Positions 1 through 13,100 of a stretch of DNA of 64,000 nucleotides are shown here, in pieces. The position numbers were made by a program, and so were the translations under genes. The stretch covers positions 310,001 through 374,000 of the forward strand of contig JACATO010001096.1 of assembly GCA_018389105.1 (NCBI GenBank). The letters are read 5' to 3'. The notes beneath the pieces were generated by a model that saw only the letters and a list, made by a program, of their open reading frames with translations, had not been told where the DNA came from and ran no database searches. Position 1 is the first letter of the stretch. The number at the start of each line of letters is the position of its first letter. The DNA comes from Nautilus pompilius. Taxonomy: Eukaryota > Mollusca > Cephalopoda > Nautilida > Nautilidae.

Positions 1-1930
1 AAACTATCTGTAGTCTGTAATTTGAATTTCATTTAAAATAATAACAGTTTGTTTTTTGTTTTTCTTTCTTTCAATGTTATGGGGGAAAGATGTCAGATGC
101 TGATCTGCAGATTGGGGATGGCGCTGCTGCTTGGAGCCGGATGCGGGTCGCGGAGGAAGAGGGTAGCAAAGCGTTACGACTCATTTCCCTTCCGCCCGAA
201 CTTCGCGCGACCCGGCTGTAAGGGGGGGGGGACTGACTGCGCGTGCTTTATCTGAAGGAGTTCAGCAGGGATCAGGTCTGGCGACTCACGCGGGGTTCTT
301 CCACGATCGTCATGAACTCCGGCTTCTTTTCGCTGAGAGTTCGCGAACGACTCCAGTAAGTAGATCAAATCCCCCTCTTGGCCCATGACGAAGCGGGCAG
401 AACGATACTGGAATCTACTTGAGGAGGGGCCGACTCCGGTTATTCCAAAACTGAGACCATTTTATCTGTTGCTTATGTGATCGATTTTTGGAGTATTTCA
501 GTAAATGTAGACTCTCGAATCTTCTAAAACCGCCTAACGGCGACGTCATAGCTCTCCTGTCAAAAAGACGCGTAAGTGCGTTCTGACGTCATCACTACTA
601 CTCGCTCAAGAACCCAGCTCGCACAAGGGGGTCTCGTGATTAGTCGTATGAGCAGCTCAGCTTTAACTATTTTTTATTATGCATTTGCTAATTTGTGATC
701 AGAATTTTAGCAATGAAATCGTTTTATAAATGAGAAACTAATTCATTTCGCTGAAACTGTCGGATCCTGGTTTGACGAATACTGAATCTAATAAATAAAT
801 AAGTAGACCAGTTTTGACGACCCTGATTAGTCTAAAACTGTCTGGAAGTCATACACTCTTTAACTTTGAGATCTTTCAGCTATCGGGACACTTGTAAACA
901 TTAGTTTGTTACTTAAACGGTGGTAAACGCGTTATTACCAGTATTCACCGTTCTGGAGACCAGAAAGATAAAAACAGCAGCTCCAACGCCAAAAAATTGC
1001 ATCTATCGATGGAGGTCTGTCAGCAGCTGCGTTCAGTGCCAGGGAGTTGTTACTAAAGAACTTAGAGCGGCGCGAAACTCGTCAGGTCTTCCAAGAAGAA
1101 AGGACACAGCGCAGTCCAGGCCTGACTTATTTGTGTACCTAGTTACCGTTTGCTTATATTGACCATCAAGGCCAACTGGTAATTTCTAATTTATATTCTT
1201 CTTTAAAACACCCCAGGCGATTCCCGTCGGCCACAGTAGAAAGGAATCAGCCTCGGTATTTGCTTACGACTGAGTATAAGGCAAAAACAGCGAGAAGCCG
1301 ACTTCCTCTTTCTCCGCACCCTCCAAAACAAAATACCTAGTCTGTGGCTGTCGGGCAGTTTGTGAGGCGAGCACTCGCCAAATATGTGACAGCTTATTAA
1401 AGCCCTTTTTATTCTGCTTTCACGCTTGATTTCTGCTCTTTCCCATGTATTCTTGTTTGCTTAACCTCGGGGTTAATAAAGAGTAAGTGCCCTTTTAAGT
1501 ACGCTTGAGTTTAACGTCATCTAGAGTTTTAACATCTGCTGCACGAAGAGAGAAGCAAATGAAATCGGAAAGTTAATGCGAAAACAATACTGAAAGTAGA
1601 ACTAATTAGTAGAAGAAGCTAAAACAGTTCTGTCGGACGCACAAAATGAAATTTTGATAGTATAGCCGTCATCTCTGTGGGCGGTCTTGACCCGGAGAAG
1701 GAGCTAGGATTCGGTTTAAATTGTGGAATTGTGTCAGAACAGGGAAGAGATAGGAGGAGATCCGATATCGAGCGAATCCATCTTCCTGCGGGCAGGGGGA
1801 GCTTTGGTTGCCAGTTTTATGGAAAAGGGAAGTTGGAGTTATGCATCTACGTAACTCTGCTAGCTGAGCGTAAGCGATGTTCCGACTCAGAAACAGGAAG
1901 AAAATTATTATTTTGAGGAACTTCTCGCTT
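1..1930. other. Intergenic or intronic sequence, no gene seen
   Basis: I see no coding region, RNA gene or transposon here. The open frames are short, start with non-ATG codons and show no protein-like composition. A perfect TGACGTCA palindrome lies at 584-591. The stretch is mixed AT-rich and CpG-containing sequence typical of the whole window. Confidence 0.5.
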
Positions 1931-2311
1931 TATTGGTGGTGACAGCGCCAATAACGGGTTTAGGCGGAGACTCGCGGAGCGGGGGAGACGTAGATTCTCC
2001 TACTCAGCATCTCTTGTTGTCGCGTTTGGGGACGGAAGTCGGGGTATTGGAGGTAGCGTGCGGTCGTCGCCCCGCCGGAGACCAACGAGGGACGTGCGGG
2101 TTCCAGGAAGAAGTCTCGTCGTACGCCACCGATCACAAAACTTCCGCCTATGAAAGAACTCGAGGACTGCTGCTGTCCGCTCACGACAGCCCACCACGTA
2201 TACAGGGCCAGTCGGCCCTAGAGGCCCAATTAATTAATCTGGGCTTTTTTTTTTTAATTCGGTTTTGCGATCCGTATAAAGGATTAGGTGTGGATTTGTC
2301 TATTTGTAAAT

Positions 2312-2328
2312 CGGGGCGGGTATTTAAG
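2312..2328 (+). promoter_or_regulatory. Promoter-like GC box plus TATA-like element
   Basis: A GC box (GGGGCGGG, about 2313-2320) is directly followed by the TATA-like TATTTAAG (2321-2328). It sits in a CpG-rich block at about 1930-2740, the richest block in the first 5 kb. A good splice donor (GAGCG|GTAAGT) follows at 2659/2660, and two exon candidates with strong splice sites lie at 2914-2940 and 3007-3078. Together these could be the 5' end of a plus-strand gene. The motifs are seen directly; promoter function is inference. Confidence 0.25.
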
Positions 2329-2913
2329 CCGAGACGTAAAGGACCCAGCGAAGTCGGGGGTCACATCTCCAGCGGATTGCTGATGGTGGTCCACGAGGTA
2401 AATTTTACGAAAGGGTCTCAGGCGGAGTGGCTAGGTTACGAGATCGGTCGACGGCTGCCCCGCTGGACGCCAAGTGGCACCCGGTAGCGGAGTCGTTAAC
2501 GACCGTGGCTATCGTTCTGCAACAGACCTAGACAAGCCAGAGGGCCGTCAGCTGACCCCGCCCTCGCGTGGACCAGACCCCTTCTGCTGACCCGTCTCAC
2601 GTCACGCTTGTGTTTCCTGCATAGTGGCAGACAGTAGCAGAGGAGCGACCAGTGGAGCGGTAAGTGGCCGACTGCAGATAGCTGCGGGGAGATATGGAAC
2701 AAGAATAACAAAGGCCATCGTATGTCGTCGGTGAACAAAAATAATTCGTACTATATAAATATTTGATCTATTCTTTAAAAAAAATATTTACTACATCATG
2801 GCTCAGTTGTTTAAGTCGTCTGACTTCTATCACCTGCTTTAAATACAGTAAGAAAGTTTAGTAGATGCACACCTATTGCATTGTCTGTTTGTGTTAATGA
2901 GTTCCCCGCACAG

Positions 2914-2940
2914 AGACCAAACAACGGCTCGATAATACAG
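2914..2940 (+). other. Candidate short exon with strong donor
   Basis: A 27-base segment is bounded by an acceptor-like CCCCGCACAG (ending 2913) and a consensus donor ACAG|GTGAGT at 2940/2941. It is open in the frame that continues into the next candidate exon (RPNNGSIIQ), and the intervening 66-base intron is a multiple of three. It could equally be 5' untranslated sequence. No homology is recognised. An intron of 66 bases is short for an animal, which lowers confidence. Confidence 0.22.
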
Positions 2941-3006
2941 GTGAGTGCCGGAATTATTCATCCTTTAATGTATCTGAATTATTTATTTACAGGGTTTTTG
3001 TTTCAG

Positions 3007-3078
3007 AATGACGACCACCGATCCACTCTCCCCAGCTTTCATTATCCCACCGATATTTGTAGACTCAAGTTCTCTCAG
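3007..3078 (+). other. Candidate exon, possibly the first coding exon
   Basis: This 72-base segment has a near-ideal acceptor (TTTTTGTTTCAG, ending 3006) and donor (CTCAG|GTAAAAG at 3078/3079). An ATG at 3008 with A at -3 opens a frame of 24 residues beginning MTTTDPLSPAF that runs to the donor. The frame shared with the upstream candidate (beginning NDDHRSTLP) is also open. The splice sites are the evidence; the peptide is not recognised and no downstream exon was identified. Confidence 0.3.
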
Positions 3079-3079
3079 G

Positions 3080-4050
3080 TAAAAGAAAGGTATCTGCGGG
3101 CTTAGAAATATGAGCTAGAAACTAAGCTGCAACTTACTGAGGGGATTATTTTTCCGAGAAAAGACAACTCGTCTTCTGCCATTGTTCCTTCTTGATCTCC
3201 ACCAGCTGGTCACGTGGGATTTTCCCGTGATGCCTGAACCCGCCGATCTGACCATGAGCAGATAACTGAGGATGATCATGTAAAAGGTGTCGACACAGTA
3301 TGAGTCCAAACATTAAAAATCTACAATAACTATCAAGATGATGCAGTTGGTTTAATGAAAAAATTTAATAATTAAGTAAAAGTTTGAAAAAAAAGAAAGG
3401 TTGGGATTCAAGTTGGTTTCCACTATCGTTCTGTATCGATTTTAAAATCCAAGAGCAAGTAAGGCGCATACATTATTCTGCAGGTAGTATTTCATAGGTG
3501 AGAAATAGGTGCGCTATCTCTAAGCGAAATCTGCCCTGGTGACGTACACGTTAACAATGGCCACCAGGGCACAGCGGCTGGTGAGGGTTAGGTTCTGAAC
3601 CCGTGACGTCAGTTGTGACCTAACACACCGGTTCTGTTAAATAATAATGCAGAAGATCAAGCATAAATGCTAAAGAGATTGGATGTCTTAAACAGAAACA
3701 AGACCAGAAGGATGCGTGGGAAGAAATTTCCAACTGCGGGTTCATTGATAAAACAACGACAACCGTGGGAAATGTGTCGCTGTTAGAGCTGATGCTCGAA
3801 GAATTTATATAATAAGCTTCGCGGCGAGTAAATTCCAATCAGATAATGATACAAGAGCTGCCAGCAGGAAATTAAACCAGCTCGATGCTTCATCTCTCTC
3901 GGAATTAAAATAAAATGGTTAGCGTTATTATATCATAAAGCGGTAAGAAAAAGAAAGACCAGAGAGAATTAATTGAAGATCGAGCTCTGCCGCCCCCTCT
4001 GTCGTCCTCACAACAAAGCTTCAGGTGAAATTCCCTGTTTAGACGTCGCC
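3080..4050. other. No gene recognised
   Basis: No convincing exon or repeat is visible apart from a TGACGTCA palindrome at 3604-3611. If the exon candidates at 2914-3078 are real, this would be intron sequence. Confidence 0.4.
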
Positions 4051-4051
4051 T

Positions 4052-4110
4052 TCGTGGCTCAGCGGTTACTCGGGCGCCACGACCGAGTAGGGGGTATTGG
4101 TCGGCAGGTA
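4052..4110 (+). repeat. Possible tRNA-derived SINE head (degraded)
   Basis: The segment contains a Pol III A-box-like TGGCTCAGCGGTTA (4055-4068). A perfect 6-bp stem ACTCGG/CCGAGT (4068-4073 with 4083-4088) around a 9-base loop follows, placed like an anticodon arm. A good B-box is missing; the expected place holds GGTATTGGTCGGC. This fits a decayed tRNA-derived SINE head better than a functional tRNA, but the match is short and could be chance. Confidence 0.3.
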
Positions 4111-7100
4111 ACTTTTCTAGCGTCTTTTAAGGGGAAGTGTGTTAATAATAACTGATGATGTCCTCGACACAGCAGTCCGTTGTTATCAAGGTGGAAATAT
4201 GCGATCGTTTCGAAATCAGAGACGAGGGCCGGAAGCCATCGTGACCAATGCATTACTTTGATGTCTTAACGGTTCCCTCTGCAGTTAAACGGCACAAAAG
4301 TCCCCAGCCCAGGACAAGGGCGTGAAGCACTTCTGTCATTTCACCAGCAGCGGGCAGACTTCGATATTAACCGCGGAGTGACCTTTTCGAAGCACCCTGC
4401 TTCTTCATCTCGACTGCTTTCCTCCTGTTTCCCATCTTTAACGGAGATGGAGCCTTTTCGTGAACGACACCGGATGAGTCCCGTTCATAAGAGGTATCCA
4501 CTAGGGTAATAAAGCACAGGTGAAAACCAGTGTGGACCTGATAAAACTTACCAAAACATCCAAGAAAGACACCTGCGAAATAGTGATGGTAAGTAAAACT
4601 GCTAGCATCGCTAGTACCCAGCGGAAAGACGGCTTATGTGGTGCTACACAGGTTACCTCCCTTTGGGATTTATGAACACTAATGAAACTAGCCGGAAAAT
4701 TAATAAGCTAGTTTGAAACAATAAACATCGTTATCAGAGTTCTAAATATTATAACTTATCAGGGTCGTTGATATTTTCCATTTTGCTAAGTATTGGTTCT
4801 TATGTGCCGTCTGTGAGGTTAATCTCAACTTCAGTCCATTCTCCTGATCTCCGCTTTAACCCTCCGTATATCATGTCACTTGTTACCTCCCTTACTTATA
4901 ACAGCCTGGAAGCACTAGTTAGTGTTCGTGTTGAATATGTACAGCCAGCTCAACACAGTCGTGATGCAGAACACGGGAGGTTGGAGCGATACAAAGAACT
5001 GCCATCATTAAATGGTGTTATAGTATTAGTAGACTGGTGCGCTCTCTGTGGGAATAAAATGCGCCAGCGAGAGGCCGACCGACCTCTTTAGCATTGTCTT
5101 TCTTCGCTCTTCTTTGCCCGTGTAGGTTTTATCAAGACACCTAGATTTCCTCCCACATCTAGAGAGTTCTGTTAGGGATTCACTATGTATGTTAGGGCGG
5201 TCGGAGTCGGAGCGCTAGCCTTAGTTACCGGTGTCACGCACCTCCTCTTGGCTAGTGCTCCGACGTTATCGGCCGGCTGCAACAGGGCGGAAGAGATGGA
5301 AAGAGTTACCTACCTTTGTTTTTTTTTATTATTTCTAGATTATAGAAAATATAAATATAACCCGAAAAATTGCGATGAATATTCAATAAACTCTTTGGCA
5401 CTCTCTGCAGTGTTGGATGGTAAAGTTTCTTTCTTTGAGATTCATTATTTGATTATTTATCTTTAGTTTGCCATCAAAATTAAAGCAGAAATACCTGCAA
5501 ATATTAAAAGGAGACCAGTCCGCGGTAATCTTTAGCAGAGCGAAGTCGCACCGGTTATGCAGATATTAAAGATGGCGGGGTAGAGATGGATACTAAAGAC
5601 TTCAAGGCTGAAGTTTCAAGACGGTGAATCAATAAAATAATATGACCTTATGAGAATTGAGAGTGCTTATTTTCAAGAAAAGCACAATAAGAATAATTAA
5701 AAGAAACACAAACATATGAGCAAAGTTAGAGCATGTCCACATTCCATGCCATCGCCTCGTACAGGTCTTCCGACTTCTTCTGTGGTGGTCGCAAACGAGA
5801 ATGTAAAGAACAGACATCATAGATCATTAGGAAAACCTGACGGAATAGCTCCCTACCGAATCACTTCATAAGAAGACAGTAAACTGTCCAGGTCAAGAAC
5901 TCACCTGGAGCTTTCCTTCCACAGGTCATCGTTTGTTTTACTTTCATCCACTCAATCTGTACACTTTTTTCAGTTGTCTCGATTATTTTATTCTACGCCC
6001 GACACCAGTGGTGTTCCTGTCGCGCGCGGACCAGGGACCGTCTAGTGAGTCATCACCCATTGGCGCCGAACCGTTCGCAGTTTGTGGGAGTCAGAACATG
6101 TGCGCAACGGTGTACACGCCCTGACCGATCCGGCTCTTTCTAGGATGTAGAAAGGCAAACTTTATGCTTTGCTATGAACTACACTATTAAAAATGCCTGG
6201 TAATAAAGAGAAGCGGCCCTGTTATTTGAGTTCGGCTCAGAGACCTCCAAAAGTCTGCTGTCTACCTTCTCCGGATTCGTTTCAGTCAATACTCTTTTAT
6301 GGAAGGAAACATACTGCGTTCGGGGCCGATTGGCTAAACTGGGGAATTAATTGATTAACGTTACAGGTCCTTGTCGCCAGGGTTATCAACAAGCGGCAGA
6401 CGATCAGAGATCGATATAACTCGGAAAATTACGCTTTCACATTGTCGCAGCCCAGGAGATCGCTTAAATGCCAGTTTTTACTTTATAAATTATGCGATTC
6501 ACAAAAAAGGAAATTCCATAATTGTAGTGTAAACCTGATCAGCAGACGACAAACCGAGACAACGGGGCCATCTTGATAGTAAGACTACTTTCGATCGGCT
6601 CTAGGATATGAATAAGCTGGCGGCACATACATCACGGAACAACAGCGAGCTTATCAGTGTAAGTTTTAAACTACTTCCAACCCACAATCAATCCTACATT
6701 GGTGATTGATCGCCACACTGATGAAAGGGATACAATGCACCACCGGTCCGCAGTTGTGGGGAAATAGTTACGAATGATACGGCAAACAAAAATACCGACT
6801 GCGAGGCTGCGTGTTAACAGAGCGGAGCAGAGACGAGGTCGAGAACTCTGCTGGTCCACACCCGTCTGTCCTCTCTCCCAGGATGAGAAAGAATGTCTAG
6901 TGTCGGAGAACCAAAACAAATATAGTTAAATTAGATGATAGTGACAGTGTGCAAATAACATGTGGCCGACGCTCGCATTACCGACCGGGCTGGTATCTGC
7001 GCTCCTTTTCTGTCGACAGTTACAAAAATCACTCACTTCCGTGCGCACGGCATCCTGGGTATTCACAGATGAGCTACGCGTTTTAATTCTACTTAATAGA

Positions 7101-8277
7101 ATCACTTTCTTGTTAAACTTTGAAAAATTTTCAACAAGTAAAATTTGCATTTGTGCCCATTTCCATATTTATGAACGGTAGTTGCTCATATACCAGCCGC
7201 TAGATGGCGTGAGATTTTTTTGTTGCTAATAGTTTCTGTGTACGCCGACAGGGCTGGTAAAATTAATGCGCGCTTGCGTCACATGACTTGCTTATGGATT
7301 ACCAGGTTCGTAGCGTGTCGTCTGGACCTGTGCTACTTCTAATGTTTTCGGGTGCTTTAACTAGTACCACGACACTATCTTCTGTGAGTTAACCGACGGA
7401 AGGCGAAGATGTTTCTTTAACTTCAGGTATCTCAGGCTTGAGCACCTGCAGACTCCAGCGGAGGAGGAGAGCATCCTACGATTCTTCTGATTAGAAGCCT
7501 AAAACGTCCCCTCGCCTAGCTGGCAGCTCGATCGCCATCAAGGAACTGCACTATCTCGCCGTCTTATACACAGAACCTTTGCTTATTTTCTTTCTTCACG
7601 AATGCTTTGTAATTTTGTTTTACCCCCGCCATCCTCTACATCGCGTCTTCCGCGCCCCCCTTTTTTTTGGTTCTTAGGTTTGTAAAAATCGATGCACTTA
7701 AGTGATCTACAGCAGTGTTAACCAGCACGGGGAAGTCCGACTGCAAACTAATATTCTCACGGCCGGCTTTGATTCAATTAGATGCTGCAAGATTATTGCT
7801 GTTCACTTTATTAACCCTCCGTCTCTATGCTTTGCGCTGAGCTGTGATTTACCGCGAAACCGACGCCTTTATAGCCAAATGATTCTCTCGCGATAAAGAT
7901 GTCACCATGAATCCGTGGTCACCTGACTCTATTATTCAGTGAAGCCACAGTGAATTATTCTGCAAGAATTGGCGCATTTTCCACTGTTACATTTCATAAT
8001 ATATTTACTATGATTAAAGAGAGAATTCAAGAGGAGGAGGTAAAACCTTAATAAAGTGCATCATCTGTTTAGATAGGCTTTAAATACGCATACAGATCTT
8101 AGATTATTAAGACGACAGTTTAATTAATCAGTTGTAATAATAAATAATTAGCATTCCGGGGCTCAAGAGCAGCTCTTACCACTGCCAAAGAATCAGCAGT
8201 AAATAAGTTGAACAGTATATACGCCGAGATCAGGAATCACCTTGATGGCGGCAGGGAATGAAATATCTCAAAAACGT
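4111..8277. other. No gene recognised; two mollusc-type short motifs
   Basis: No coding region is supported. GTTACCTCCCTT occurs twice (4652-4663 and 4882-4893). On the minus strand an ATG-led segment at about 5930-5905 ends in a consensus donor (CTCCAG|GTGAGT), but it is too short to call. Sequence at 6000-7900 has short open frames on both strands without recognisable domains. Confidence 0.4.
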
Positions 8278-8498
8278 TTATTGGCCACATATATGACTAG
8301 AAACGGTCGAAAAATCTTCAAAAACCTTCTTCCTTAGTATCAGATGAAGTTCCAAAAAGTGGGAACCGATCCAATCACGTTCGATTTTTAATATATCGAT
8401 GACTATGCGGTTAATATCTTTTAAAATGAGAATGTTTTGGTAGAGAAGAGCAGAGCTGGTTGTTACAAGGGCAGCCCCTGCTACAGAGCCAGTCGTTC
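8278..8498 (-). other. Candidate terminal exon, unrecognised protein
   Basis: Reading the minus strand, a good acceptor (CATCTGTTTTATTAG, just above 8498) leads into an open frame ending at a TAA at 8278-8280. The frame can also be read back to an ATG at 8526. It begins with a glycine/alanine-rich hydrophobic stretch (LGTTGSVAGAALVTTSSALL). An isoleucine/leucine helical part with interspersed charges follows (KDINRIVIDILKIERDW). The composition is more protein-like than the neighbouring frames. An AATAAA overlaps the stop codon. No family is recognised. Confidence 0.28.
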
Positions 8499-8529
8499 CT
8501 AATAAAACAGATGAAGCTATAATCATACG

Positions 8530-9923
8530 AGGTCAGCCCCGGTCTCCCCTACTTACAGCGGGAGTTTGTTGTCCCTATTTTCGCGGTTCCTTCAGATCAT
8601 ACTAATTAAAAGCCACTCACAGGAAACTCTTGCATTTGTAGAAATCACAGGGCATGAAATAAGATAACCAAACGGGTTCTCCGTTATCCCTGACTCGTCA
8701 GCGACCGAAAGTCGCGAAGTTAACACAATTTCCTTCATGACAGAGCAGGGAAGGGGCGGGTGGTTCCCGTGTTGTTTGGTATGGACTATAAGTCAAAGGG
8801 TTCCAGGCCGGCTCATGTCAGAGGTAACTCCAGACATCTTCAGGCTCGAATTTAATTCACCGCTGCCCCAGGCGATCCTCCTCTCACCAGCAGGGTCCAG
8901 TCCACGTGCTGAAGTAGAGGTACTACACGGAGATTCAGAAATAAGGGAGGAGGCCACTTAGTTGCGGTGACTACTGAGCCAAACAAAGATTCGAATAAAT
9001 ACACAAACCCGTCAAATATCGACAGGTGCCCGTAGCGTGTAAACTATTTGTCACGTGATTTGGATAAAAATGGGCTCTGCCTATAAATAGGTTTACTGAT
9101 GGAGGTGTGAGAGCGTTATTTTCAGCTACGCGTTCGAAATACAACGACAGGATGCGAGACACGGTTCCCAACTACAGGCATGGCGCAGCCTGGGTCTGTT
9201 CTTACGTCATAAGAGCCAAGAATCTGTTGATGGCTATCCGTAAAGCCTTTCTTAGATTACTGACGCATGAGAACCCCTCTCTCTCTCTCTTTCTCTCTCT
9301 GAAAAACCAAAAGAAATCTCCAGAGTTTTCTTGTTGTGACTGAAGATACTTCCATCCTTAGCTTTCTTGCAGATATAAGTTTCTCTTTTCAACGCCATCT
9401 GTGGGGGATTTAGGGAAATATGAACCTATGGGTTCTAGTTTCGCGAGCCCATTACCGAGAAGATCATTGCTGCAAGCTTTGGTGACGACACAAACAACCA
9501 ACTATGGTTCACATTGTAGCAGGACAAAAACCTAAGCTCTGTGGCTGAATACCCCTTTGAAATCCTATAAACTTGAAGGTGAGTTAAAAGTCTTGTGGAC
9601 TGTACCTTCTGATGAGGATCCCGTCAAAGATTCAAGGATTTTACCTTTCCACACAAACGAAGCCACTCAGTCTATATTACTTCCACTTTCAGCATCCATC
9701 GCGTGAATTATGTACAGAAAACATCTCAGGAAGTTAGCAACGGGTTTTTATTTTATAGATTATTTTATTTTTAATATAGGATGTTATTTAAATACTGAAA
9801 TTCTGTTTCATTGAATGTATGAGCAACACCGCGAACTCGCCGCACCACTGGGCAGTGATAGATTTTGTTACAGGTCGCAGTTCGTGTTGTCCCCTAGACG
9901 TCGTTAGCTTTCTACTGTTAAAC
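8530..9923. other. No gene recognised; short CT microsatellite
   Basis: There is no supported gene. A short pyrimidine microsatellite (CTCTCT...) lies at about 9276-9300. A TCACGTGA palindrome is present at about 9052. Confidence 0.4.
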
Positions 9924-10145
9924 GCCTTTCTGGTGGCCCAGTGATTAGACTATTGGACTGCTAAGGTTAAGGCCTCGAATTCAACCCCCAGGGTTCAGGA
10001 CAGCTCAGTGTACCGTATCTCCCTGGCAAGGTTGCTAATTAACCTTCTCCACCAGCCAGCCGCTAGGGTTCTTTTGGGTGCTCTCCGGTTTACTTTCCGC
10101 ATCTAAAACTGAAATGTTCTTCACCGCCAACGTCAGCAGTGGCGG
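9924..10145 (+). repeat. tRNA-derived SINE, tRNA-Ser(GCU)-like head
   Basis: The head matches a tRNA in order: A-box TGGCCCAGTGATTAG (9934-9948), then a segment reading TTGGACTGCTAAGG with a GCT anticodon in place, then a B-box-like CTCGAATTCAACC (about 9974-9986). The A-box and anticodon region resemble eukaryotic tRNA-Ser(GCU), recalled from general tRNA knowledge. About 160 bases of unrelated body follow, including TATCTCCCTGGCAAGG. There is no CCA end or clean acceptor stem, so this is a SINE copy rather than a tRNA gene. The 3' boundary is approximate. Confidence 0.6.
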
Positions 10146-13100
10146 GTTCTCAGGAAGCAGGATAACGCCCTCCAGCGGATAACCACGAAAATACGATTCC
10201 TTGCCAAGATAGTCTCCCTTGTAAAGACTAGTGAGCAGGAAAAGAACGAAATCGCTTACTGATTAAACAGTTTCATCTCTTGCTGCTGATCTTTGCTACT
10301 TCAGATGGTGTTTGCTACTCAAAAGCTTCCAATTAAAATTTCAAACAAAGAAATGAACTGTCTGAACCCAATCAATAGTTGATAATAATTCAAAGACTTA
10401 CTCAGCTCCTTTAATAAAAACGTGTTTCGGTAATTTTGCTAACCATAGGTAAGAATTGTAGACTACATTGGTCAGTTGGTTATTCCGTGTAATAACGGTC
10501 CACGAAGGGGAGAGAACTCACAACGTATTCCTTCACATTCAAGCACGCGCATCATGTTTAGCGCTGATGGACTGATTAAAAACATTTTACTCTATAACAG
10601 AATGCACTGGACTATATCGAGCTGGATCAAATTGAAACTACCATGAAATCTTGATGGAAGAAAACTAACTACAGATGATTCCTGTCCTCTGCCAAGACAG
10701 CTAAGAAGACAGAATAGTGCGAGTTTTCTTTTTTTCTATTGTCAATAATGATTTTAAATTTGAATTAAAAGAAAATTCAGGTTCCAAAAGCGCGCAGCGT
10801 ATTGAACAACTGGCATCCTCATGTGTATAGTACCATTAAATTTTCTGATAACTACGCGTCAAAGACCCACTGATATATTGATGTCAACCTAACGCAGCTA
10901 ATGCAAGACATATAAGCCATTATCGATATATTGCAGTATAATGTTCGAATATTAGCGACAGGGAAAACCAGTTTTCGGAGTAAACACAATTTGGATTCTT
11001 TTATCTACAGTCATCTTGCAACTGATGAGTGCTCATTCAGAAAAGTAAATGTCTACTTACTCCATCATTTCTTAGATCCTGGCTCGCACACTTTCTGTAG
11101 CAGTATCCGTATTTCCACGGCATTTTTTCTTTTTAATTACTCTCAAATTGGGCGACTTGAAACACGATACCTGTATTTATTTCTTTTTAATATCTGAAGG
11201 GAATTTTAAAAAATGATATATTATTCAAAAATTAAATAGTTATCTTGGTAAAAAAAAATAATCAGGAAAAGCCTCTGATATTCATTTCTTCAAAGTAGTA
11301 GACGGTCGTGGTGGGTTCGCTTTGGTCTACCTACGTACCTTTCTTGCACTGTTTCTTCTCCACCGCCGTGTGGTCAGATCTTTGCACGCTGTTCGTCTCC
11401 GCTTGGTTTAGAAAACTGACACCAGGGGGGGGGTCTGTTGAATTCTTTATGGGCCAACACGCAGATTGGAAGAAAAGAGTTGATTAGTGAAATTAAGGCT
11501 AAGAGATTAATAGCACAAATAAGTTAATTAATTGATTAAAATGACGTTTGATTTACATAAGGGCTTCCAGTCTCTCCATGCAAAAAAATAATCAATATCG
11601 ACACCGAAATCCAGCTGCTGATTAAATTCCCAGTGGCACAGAGACAATTTCTTTTGTCGTACATTGCCATTCACAGTGTCACTGTGATTTAGTGAAGACC
11701 GGTTCTCCAGGTAAGTCTGTGATCGACGCAGGGATGGTGTATATATGCATCCCACCTGTGTTTAGAATGCTAAAGACGAAAAACGCCAGGCGAAGATTTA
11801 CCTTTGGTGAGTAAATTTTACTGCTCATCGCGATCGATGACACAATATACGATACCCCGCCGACCATTGCTCGGGTTCTGCCAGCGTCGATAGCTCCAGT
11901 GTCGGGGAAGGGGGTCAGGCAAGGATCGATCCTGGAGGGGATCTTCGCATTAGGATGCGATGGCAAGCCTGGACTCACGTCTCGGCTGACATCCTAATCC
12001 GCTGTTGACGGATGAAGGGAAAAAATTAGCATTACTGGACATAGAAATTTGCTGTTCTCACCGAGGAATTATTATTTTGTTTCGGCCCAGACTTCCTGAT
12101 ATCTGAAAGCAGACTTCCTTCAATCTCTCTTCTCGTGTGTACCTGTGAGCCATGTCACTGTGCTTTCCGGTGTGTGTACATCAGCTGGTCGCGACCCCGA
12201 ACGGGTATCTGACCCGGAAGTGGGCTCGGAGCGAGGTGAGGCTGAAGGGTTAAAAAGTAAGCTATAGTAAGAGCACTCAAAACAATTGAAATAAATTCAA
12301 ACGTTTGAATTAGAACAGATTATTAAAATATCCCTTTATATAATCAGTAATATTTTAATACAGATTTGTAAGGTATGACTTTGAAAGCAGACGACACTTT
12401 TACAAAGTAAGACTAACGCACTTGCTATTCTACATTGTTTCCATATATGTACATGCGGTGGGCTGGATAATCACAGCATTCACTAACAGGCTTTAGTTTA
12501 TTTATCTGTTAGTCTGTTTGCCTTCTTTCCTTTGTGTTGGTGCACTGTTAGAAACATTTTATTAGGACTCTGTAAAATAGAAAAGGATCTATCGCCTAAG
12601 GGGGAATGTGGACCGAACGATCCAGGCCGTCTTCTTCTTCTTTTCAGATGACGGTAGTTACCAAGATGGCTGATAATTCCACACCGTTCTAGCGACAGCG
12701 GGCGCCGATGATTTTGTAATAAAACGAATTCAAATCCGAAACACTTGGAGGCCATAGCAGACCGACTGACTCGGCAATTATGGCTGGCTGTCAACTAGCT
12801 GATCCGCATCGATGATTGCTTCCTAGCAGCTGGAAGTTCCGTGGTCACCGGCCAAGAGGGGCAGCAATAGAGGATTGTTACATTCTGAACCGTTAGGAGG
12901 GGAGTCTGTAAACACTCGCAACTTCTGTATTTTAAATAGCAGAAAAGGCTGATTTAATCTACAGCTGCTGACTGTCTAAATTTTACTGCCAGAGCGAGCA
13001 CTTCAAGCGACGAGGCCAACCGGGCTGCCGACGGCCTGTAGATCACGTGGCTTTCCTCGAGCATCGTAACGAGGGAGCGTACGTTGTTTCCAACAGCTAT

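Noticed and set aside
1933..2487. 184-codon plus-strand frame
   Set aside because: It starts with a non-ATG codon, overlaps open frames on the other strand, has no recognisable domain, and lies in a CpG-rich block where stop codons are rarer.
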